This document shows positions 1-4,442 of a stretch of 5,986 nucleotides of DNA, piece after piece; the stretch's first letter is position 1; every line of letters begins with the position of its first letter. The translations under genes were made by a program, and so were the position numbers. The stretch comes from Gammaproteobacteria bacterium (GTDB taxonomy: Bacteria; Pseudomonadota; Gammaproteobacteria; Xanthomonadales; Marinicellaceae), in NCBI GenBank assembly GCA_030426705.1, contig JAUHXW010000192.1, forward strand, positions 1 to 5,986, given 5' to 3'. A model generated the notes under the pieces. That model ran no database searches, was not told where the DNA came from, and was given only the letters and a program-made list of their open reading frames with translations.

Positions 1-813
1 GTGCTTAAAATTCGCGAAGTGGCTCTGCAAAAGTTTGGACTTGATACCATCAAAGATGGCGAAGCATTGGCCAGTTTAGAAAAGCATTTGGTTCCGGTTT
101 ATTTGTTTCATCGCTACCAAACCGAGGCAGCGGTTAAATTAATAGCTGGTGTGAATTATCGTTATGCGCTGAAAGGAGAAGATGATGTCAAAGCTGAGAT
201 TGTAGACTCAGAACAACAACTTAAAGCCTTGCAAGCTGTATTACAAACTATAGATGCCAAAACGCTGGCTTTACCCAAGGAACTGCTGCCTTACCTGCTA
301 CCTCCTGCCGAAGGCAGTTACAGAAACAGAGAACATTTTAAACATCGAACAGGCTTAAATTTTGATGCATTGGGAATTGCAGAAACTGCAGCAAAACACA
401 GTTTACAGTTACTGCTGAACCCAGAACGGGCCAATCGTTTGATAGAACATCACGCCCGCAATCAAAATAATCCCAGTTTAACTGACCTCTTGCAAAAACT
501 GTGGCAACAGAGCTGGAATCAATCCCATGATGATGCCTATTTACAAGCCATTCAACAAGGCATTAACTGGGTAACTTTGAATCAAATCATTGCACTGGCA
601 GTTGATGAGAAGACATCACCACTGGCCGCAGCAACAGTTAAAGTTTTTCTTGATAAAAAACAAAAACCATTAAACAGAGCCAGATCCAACAAAGCATTCA
701 ACCAATCGGCAGCTGATTTGATTGAATATTTTTTGAAGAACCCAAGTGATTTTAAAGTTCAACCCAAAGAACAAGCCATTCCACCAGGTTCACCAATAGG
801 CATGAGCTATTAA
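1..813 (+). CDS. Zinc-dependent metalloprotease, EcxA/DUF4953 family, C-terminal part (5' end outside window)
   Basis: The frame is open from the first base and ends at TAA 811-813. The GTG at position 1 is an internal valine codon, not a start. The 270 visible residues match the C-terminal region of the large (roughly 800-900 residue) bacterial zinc metalloproteases of the DUF5117/DUF4953 type. The landmarks are the HRYQ tetrad (residues 37-40), the following AAVKLIAG and VNYRYALKGE segments (about 43-60), an RE-F-RTG block (about 110-118), and the helical LLLNPERANRLIEHH stretch (about 136-150). The catalytic HExxH zinc site of the family lies upstream and cannot be checked. Members are usually exported and are assumed to cleave proteins outside the cytoplasm. 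The last 30 or so residues are Lys/Pro-rich and look disordered. The next gene starts 55 bases downstream. Family assignment is by recognised motifs; substrate unknown. Confidence 0.8.
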   Translation: MLKIREVALQKFGLDTIKDGEALASLEKHLVPVYLFHRYQTEAAVKLIAGVNYRYALKGEDDVKAEIVDSEQQLKALQAVLQTIDAKTLALPKELLPYLLPPAEGSYRNREHFKHRTGLNFDALGIAETAAKHSLQLLLNPERANRLIEHHARNQNNPSLTDLLQKLWQQSWNQSHDDAYLQAIQQGINWVTLNQIIALAVDEKTSPLAAATVKVFLDKKQKPLNRARSNKAFNQSAADLIEYFLKNPSDFKVQPKEQAIPPGSPIGMSY

Positions 814-824
814 CCAAAGGTTAA
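810..824. repeat. Short perfect inverted repeat over the metalloprotease stop codon
   Basis: TTAACC (810-815) and GGTTAA (819-824) form a perfect 6-bp inverted repeat with a 3-base AAA loop that covers the TAA stop. No T-run follows, so it does not look like an intrinsic terminator. It could be a weak hairpin at the end of the message, a protein-binding palindrome, or chance. Confidence 0.3.
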
Positions 825-854
825 CTGTACTTATGTAAAAATGAATTTTTAATT

Positions 855-860
855 TAGGAG
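855..860 (+). promoter_or_regulatory. Shine-Dalgarno site of the 462-residue secreted protein
   Basis: TAGGAG sits 8 bases before the ATG at 869 and supports that start. It is the only clear Shine-Dalgarno motif before any of the four complete genes in this window. Confidence 0.75.
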
Positions 861-868
861 ACGGAAAA

Positions 869-2257
869 ATGCATAAAACAATTAGTTTAATGTTACTTGC
901 TTTTTTAATTCCTGTTCAGGCTGCTGTGCATATAAGTTCCAACGGCAAGGCACAAGCGATGATCGTACCCTATTACTCAGTTGCTAATGGCTTAACTACA
1001 TTATTGACTGTAAATAATACCACCGAAGAGTTCAAGGCAATCAAAGTTCATCTGCGAGAAGGACGCAAAGGAGATGCCATTTATTCATTTAATTTATACC
1101 TGGCCCCAAAAGATATGTGGGCTGCAGGGTTAGTTGATAACAACGGTTTTGTAAACATAATAACCACCGATTTGTCTTGTGTTTTTAATCTAAACAATCT
1201 GATTGGTCCACCACCACAAACACCTGAGGATAGCTGGGAATGGCAAACAGGTATGTTAGAAATCATTGAGATGGGCGTGGTTGATACCAGTCAATTACCT
1301 GCTATTAATAATCAGAACCGTTGTCAGGTATTACAAGATGCCTGGGATGCACAAGGACCAAATTCCTTGTGGCGAGCCGATGGTACTAATGCGATGTTAC
1401 CAATATCTGGTGGCTTACAAGCCCATACCAGAATTATTAATGTGAGCAACGGTTTTAGTTTTGAAGTCCCTAATATACATATTGAAGACTTCTACCCTCC
1501 CAATAGCCTGGACAACCAACCTCCTGAATCTACCACACCTAATTTGGACAGTGGCGATCATAAAAGCTTGTTAATTCATAATGGGGAAGCCATTCTCACT
1601 GAATGGCCAACCGGTTATGAAGCCATCAGTGCTTTATTGATGAAAACAACTTTAGAAAATGAATTCGAAACAGACCCTGCTTACGGCGCAGTCACTGAGT
1701 GGGTTATCAGTTTCCCAACGGCCCATTATCATTTAAGCAATAACGAAACAACCATCCCTTTTATCACAGATGCAGAATACTTCCGATTTCCAATCGATTT
1801 AGGGTTTAATTGGTTAGCACACGACCGTGAAGGTTTAGCATATAGATTTGAATGTTTTATTTTATGCCCACCTACCCCCTTGGGAACAATCAATCATTCA
1901 GTCCATACATATTTGATTAACCCTGAAGAGTATGACTTTTCTGCAAGTATTATCTCAGGAGTACAAAGAGAAAATGTCAAACCATTTGATGTTGAACGAT
2001 TTTATTTTAATAACGACCCAACTAACGGCAAAATCAGTTTATTTTTTGATGATAATTATTATTATGAACAAAATAACCGGGGATTGAGCCAAAATAATCT
2101 AGACCAGCACATATTCCATGGTTTACCTGTTGTTGGTTTTGCTTTTCAGCGGTATATCAATGCCAACGCTTATCCGGGGTTGATGGCAACCTATGCCACA
2201 GCAAGACCTCATTTTGGAGATCGAGAGATTGAAATTATTTCAAATGAAGGACAGTAA
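869..2257 (+). CDS. Secreted protein of unknown function, 462 residues
   Basis: A signal peptide is evident: M1-H-K, a hydrophobic core at about 5-15, and a V-Q-A cleavage motif with the likely cut after Ala18. No other membrane segment is visible, so the mature protein is probably periplasmic or outside the cell. The mature start (about 20-90) is a beta-rich segment containing IVPYYSV, TLLTVNN and IYSFNLYLAP-DMW, which resembles an immunoglobulin-like strand pattern. Four cysteines (104, 152, 329, 333) could form two disulfides. The C-terminus carries LPVVGFAFQRYINANAYPGL (about 419-438) followed by ATYATARPH. I associate this ending with uncharacterised secreted proteins of gammaproteobacteria. 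No catalytic motif is recognisable. The start is fixed by a strong Shine-Dalgarno site. It lies between a metalloprotease and an acetyltransferase gene and may be cotranscribed with them. Function not assigned. Confidence 0.85.
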   Translation: MHKTISLMLLAFLIPVQAAVHISSNGKAQAMIVPYYSVANGLTTLLTVNNTTEEFKAIKVHLREGRKGDAIYSFNLYLAPKDMWAAGLVDNNGFVNIITTDLSCVFNLNNLIGPPPQTPEDSWEWQTGMLEIIEMGVVDTSQLPAINNQNRCQVLQDAWDAQGPNSLWRADGTNAMLPISGGLQAHTRIINVSNGFSFEVPNIHIEDFYPPNSLDNQPPESTTPNLDSGDHKSLLIHNGEAILTEWPTGYEAISALLMKTTLENEFETDPAYGAVTEWVISFPTAHYHLSNNETTIPFITDAEYFRFPIDLGFNWLAHDREGLAYRFECFILCPPTPLGTINHSVHTYLINPEEYDFSASIISGVQRENVKPFDVERFYFNNDPTNGKISLFFDDNYYYEQNNRGLSQNNLDQHIFHGLPVVGFAFQRYINANAYPGLMATYATARPHFGDREIEIISNEGQ

Positions 2258-2290
2258 GTGTACTCATCAAATAATATATTCTGATTTCTA

Positions 2291-3124
2291 ATGAAGATTA
2301 ATACAGCTAACGGAGATGAAATAAAAACCATGGCCGAATGGGCTGCTCAAGAAGGCTGGAATCCTGGAAAAAATGATGCCACAGTTTATCCATTGGCTGA
2401 CCCCAATGGATTTTTTGTTGGCTATATTGAAAATGAAATGGTGGCTTGTATTTCAGCGGTCAAATACCAGAATTTTGGATTCGTTGGTTTTTACATGGTC
2501 AAGCCTGAGTTCCGAGGCCAAGGCTATGGCTGGCAAATCTGGCAGCATGGCATGCAATATTTAAACGGCTGTAAAGTGGCTTTGGATGGTGTGGTTGAAC
2601 AACAGCATAATTACCGCAAGTCCGGCTTTAAACTGGCTCATAATAACATGAGGTATCAGTGGCACAACCAACATGATGTGCCGCATCAAATTCACAGCAA
2701 GGATGCAAAAAATTATTCAATTCAGTCTATTCAATCCTTCCTGAAAGACTTTTTTCCTTCAAGCCGGAGTGAATTTAATCAAGCATGGCAAAACCAAAAC
2801 AATGCCCAAGCCCGTTTGATAGTTGAAAATGACAAGGTGGTTGCCTATGGTGTTGTCAGAGCTTGTGGTGAAGGTTATAAAATCGGCCCATTATTTGCGA
2901 ACACGCCGCAAAATGCTGAAATCATTTTGAATGATTTAACCTCAACTGTTGAAGAAATGTCATTGATTTATCTCGATATTACCGACAGAAACAAGGCGGT
3001 TTTACCTTTGTTGGATGCCAGAAATGCCGAAAAGGTTTTTGAGACAGCCAGGATGTACACGGGTGAAGAGCCAGATATCAACATTGGACACACCTATGGC
3101 ATCACGTCCTTTGAAATTGGGTAG
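2291..3124 (+). CDS. GNAT family N-acetyltransferase with C-terminal Acetyltransf_18-like domain
   Basis: This predicted cytoplasmic enzyme would transfer an acetyl group from acetyl-CoA to an amine; the acceptor is unknown. The N-terminal GNAT domain (about 1-125) opens with the WAAQEGWNPG motif (17-26). It has a beta-bulge strand before the acetyl-CoA pyrophosphate loop R75-G-Q-G-Y-G80, which fits the Q/RxxGxG/A signature. It ends with NYRKSGF (107-113), typical of the last GNAT strands. Residues of about 145-277 look like the second, Acetyltransf_18-type domain found in YitH-like two-domain proteins. In-frame TGA at 2282-2284 makes ATG 2291 the first possible start. No Shine-Dalgarno motif precedes it. 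A later ATG at 2330 would cut into the conserved N-terminus. The gene lies 33 bases after the secreted-protein gene and ends just before a terminator, so it is probably the last gene of its transcript. Confidence 0.85.
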   Translation: MKINTANGDEIKTMAEWAAQEGWNPGKNDATVYPLADPNGFFVGYIENEMVACISAVKYQNFGFVGFYMVKPEFRGQGYGWQIWQHGMQYLNGCKVALDGVVEQQHNYRKSGFKLAHNNMRYQWHNQHDVPHQIHSKDAKNYSIQSIQSFLKDFFPSSRSEFNQAWQNQNNAQARLIVENDKVVAYGVVRACGEGYKIGPLFANTPQNAEIILNDLTSTVEEMSLIYLDITDRNKAVLPLLDARNAEKVFETARMYTGEEPDINIGHTYGITSFEIG

Positions 3125-3126
3125 AT

Positions 3127-3158
3127 AAAAAGCAGCACCACATTGTCTGTGGTGCTTT
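3127..3158. terminator. Bidirectional intrinsic terminator between convergent acetyltransferase and glutathione peroxidase genes
   Basis: A perfect 9-bp stem pairs 3134-3142 (AGCACCACA) with 3148-3156 (TGTGGTGCT) around a 5-base TTGTC loop. On the plus strand the stem runs into TTT plus GT. On the minus strand it is followed, after a GC step, by TTTTT (the A-run 3127-3131). The hairpin fills the 41-base gap between two converging stop codons, so it probably ends both transcripts. The minus-strand T-run is the better one. Confidence 0.8.
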
Positions 3159-3165
3159 GTAAAAT

Positions 3166-3648
3166 TCAAGCAGCCAGCGCTTTTTCGATGTGTTTTTTAA
3201 GGTCTTCAGGTTTGGTAGTTGGCGCAAACCGTTTAATCGGCTGACCATCTTTTCCGACTAAAAACTTGGTGAAATTCCATTTGATTTTTTTGCCCAAAGT
3301 ACCGGGCAATTCATCTTTCAAGTATTCAAAAACCGGATGGGTGTCCTTACCATTAACATCTATTTTGCCAAACATTGGGAACTGCACCCCGTAATTGATT
3401 TCACAAAACTCACTGATTTGGTCTGCATTGCCTGGTTCTTGTTTACCAAATTGGTTACATGGAAACCCCAGAATCACTAAACCTTGATCTTTGTAGGTTT
3501 CATACAATTCCTGTAAACCTTTGTATTGTGGCGTTAAACCACATTTACTGGCGGTATTAACCACCAAAACCACTTGGCCTTGGTACTGATCCATGGCCGC
3601 TTCCTGACCGGTTAATGTGGTTGCTTTAAAATCGTAGAATGATGTCAT
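3166..3648 (-). CDS. gpx: Glutathione peroxidase family thiol peroxidase (BtuE/Gpx type)
   Basis: This 160-residue protein has the full length of a bacterial Gpx/BtuE enzyme, which reduces hydrogen peroxide and organic or lipid hydroperoxides. The signature NTASKCGLTPQY carries the peroxidatic Cys36. The other members of the catalytic tetrad are visible: Gln70 in NQFGKQEPG, and Trp124 and Asn125 in KWNFTKF. Cys64 (GFPCNQ) and Cys82 (FCEINYGVQFP) are also present. In non-animal Gpx proteins the last is the resolving cysteine, so thioredoxin is a more likely reductant than glutathione. The peroxidatic residue is Cys (TGC context), not selenocysteine. No signal peptide is visible, so it should be cytoplasmic. 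The ATG at 3648 fits the family's usual N-terminus; upstream there is only a weak AAAGAT-like ribosome site. It is divergent from an AhpD-like gene. Confidence 0.95.
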   Translation of the reverse strand: MTSFYDFKATTLTGQEAAMDQYQGQVVLVVNTASKCGLTPQYKGLQELYETYKDQGLVILGFPCNQFGKQEPGNADQISEFCEINYGVQFPMFGKIDVNGKDTHPVFEYLKDELPGTLGKKIKWNFTKFLVGKDGQPIKRFAPTTKPEDLKKHIEKALAA

Positions 3649-3800
3649 GTTGTTATCTTTAATTGGCTTATTTCTATTATGGTGTCATGGGTGTGAAAAT
3701 TAAAGCAAGACTGTATAAAATAATTTAACCGTCAGTAAAGGCTTGAAATTTAACTCGTTGCCAATTAGCCTAAACGCTCATTCAAATCAACTTAAAATTT
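3649..3800. promoter_or_regulatory. Divergent promoter region between glutathione peroxidase and AhpD-like genes
   Basis: This AT-rich gap of 152 bases must hold promoters for both flanking genes, which are divided from everything else by terminators. For the minus strand, the best sigma-70-like candidates are CATAAT (3676-3681) with TTTAAT (3699-3704) at 17 bases, and TATACA (3712-3717) with TTTACT (3734-3739) at 16 bases. For the plus strand, TATAAA (3714-3719) or a weak TTGCCA (3758-3763) with TCAAAT (3782-3787) are possible. An inverted repeat TAATTGGC (3660-3667) / GCCAATTA (3760-3767) brackets these boxes. All boxes are by eye and none is strong. I recognise no operator for OxyR, OhrR or another known peroxide regulator. 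Confidence 0.35.
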
Positions 3801-4391
3801 ATGCCACTGATTAAACCGCTAGACCAATTTGCCAATCCAGAAGTAGAAAGGTTGGTGAAATTTTTCAATGAAACGCTTGGATTTTGTCCCAACAGCGTTT
3901 TAACCATGCAACGCCGTCCAGCCATTGCAGAGGCCTTTGTTAATTTAAATATGGCGGTGATGGCCAATGAAGGTCGTGTGACTGCTGAACAAAAACGCCT
4001 GGTGGGCTATTTAACCAGTGCACAAACCGGTTGTCGATACTGCCAAGCGCACACCATATTGGCTGCTGAGAGGTATGGTGGCTCAAAAGAACGACTTGAT
4101 AACATTTGGGAGTTTCGCAGCAGTAACTTATATACAGATGCTGAAAAAGCGATGTTTGAATTTGCTCTGGCAGCATCCAGTGTGCCCAATGCTGTAAATG
4201 AGCACGTTGAAAGTGAACTGAAAAAATACTGGGATGATGGAGAAATCGTTGAAATCCTCGGTGTTATTGCTTTATTTGGTTACCTCAATCGCTGGAATGA
4301 TTCAATGGGTACTTCGTTGGAATCAGGTGCCGAAGCAGCGGGTATGAAATATTTTGGTGCAAAAGGTTGGGATAAAGGTAAACACCAATAA
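3801..4391 (+). CDS. AhpD/carboxymuconolactone decarboxylase family protein (peroxidase-related)
   Basis: This 196-residue all-helical protein belongs to the CMD/AhpD fold. The redox-type motif C78-R-Y-C81-Q-A-H84 sits at the start of a helix, as in AhpD-like disulfide reductases and peroxidase-related enzymes. Further conserved blocks are FVNLNMAVMANEGRV (46-60), HTILAAERYG (84-93), and a C-terminal GEIVEILGVIALFGYLNRWN segment (about 146-165). The tail GAKGWDKGKH is also typical of this subgroup. Expected activity is thiol-disulfide exchange linked to peroxide removal; a true decarboxylase role is unlikely with a CxxC motif. Cys29 is an extra cysteine. In-frame TAA at 3771-3773 leaves ATG 3801 as the first normal start; no Shine-Dalgarno motif is seen, so a leaderless or weakly initiated message is possible. 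It is divergent from a thiol peroxidase, which supports a redox role, and is followed by a strong terminator. Confidence 0.88.
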   Translation: MPLIKPLDQFANPEVERLVKFFNETLGFCPNSVLTMQRRPAIAEAFVNLNMAVMANEGRVTAEQKRLVGYLTSAQTGCRYCQAHTILAAERYGGSKERLDNIWEFRSSNLYTDAEKAMFEFALAASSVPNAVNEHVESELKKYWDDGEIVEILGVIALFGYLNRWNDSMGTSLESGAEAAGMKYFGAKGWDKGKHQ

Positions 4392-4393
4392 AA

Positions 4394-4427
4394 AAAACCG
4401 GGCTGATCAAAAGATCAACCCGGTTTT
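4394..4427. terminator. Bidirectional intrinsic terminator between AhpD-like and DUF11-repeat genes
   Basis: AAAACCGGG (4394-4402) pairs with CCCGGTTTT (4419-4427). The stem continues past one C-A mismatch with T4404-A4417 and GATC/GATC (4405-4408 with 4413-4416), around an AAAA loop. A T-rich tract (TTTTCTCTTTACTTT) follows on the plus strand. The A-run 4390-4397 gives a T-run on the minus strand. It begins 2 bases after one stop codon and ends 15 bases before the opposite one, so it serves both converging genes. Confidence 0.92.
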
Positions 4428-4442
4428 CTCTTTACTTTACGA

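Noticed and set aside
1..3. GTG at position 1 as a start codon
   Set aside because: The visible protein begins in the middle of the DUF4953 family's conserved region and the catalytic domain is missing, so the gene must begin upstream.
837..850. AAAAAT/ATTTTT hairpin before the 462-residue protein gene as a terminator
   Set aside because: The stem is only A-T pairs with a 2-base loop and would be unstable; it lies right before a ribosome site.
1081..1266. Minus-strand open frame of 61 codons
   Set aside because: It is antisense within the secreted-protein gene and has no supporting signal.
2373..2564. Plus-strand open frame of 63 codons
   Set aside because: It is a shifted frame over the conserved GNAT acetyl-CoA loop; the GNAT frame is clearly the real one.
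3782..3967. Minus-strand open frame of 61 codons near the start of the AhpD-like gene
   Set aside because: It is antisense to the conserved N-terminal half of a clear gene and has no recognisable features.
3940..4189. Two overlapping minus-strand open frames of 78 and 60 codons
   Set aside because: They lie wholly inside the AhpD-like gene over its conserved CxxC region, have no domain and no ribosome site.
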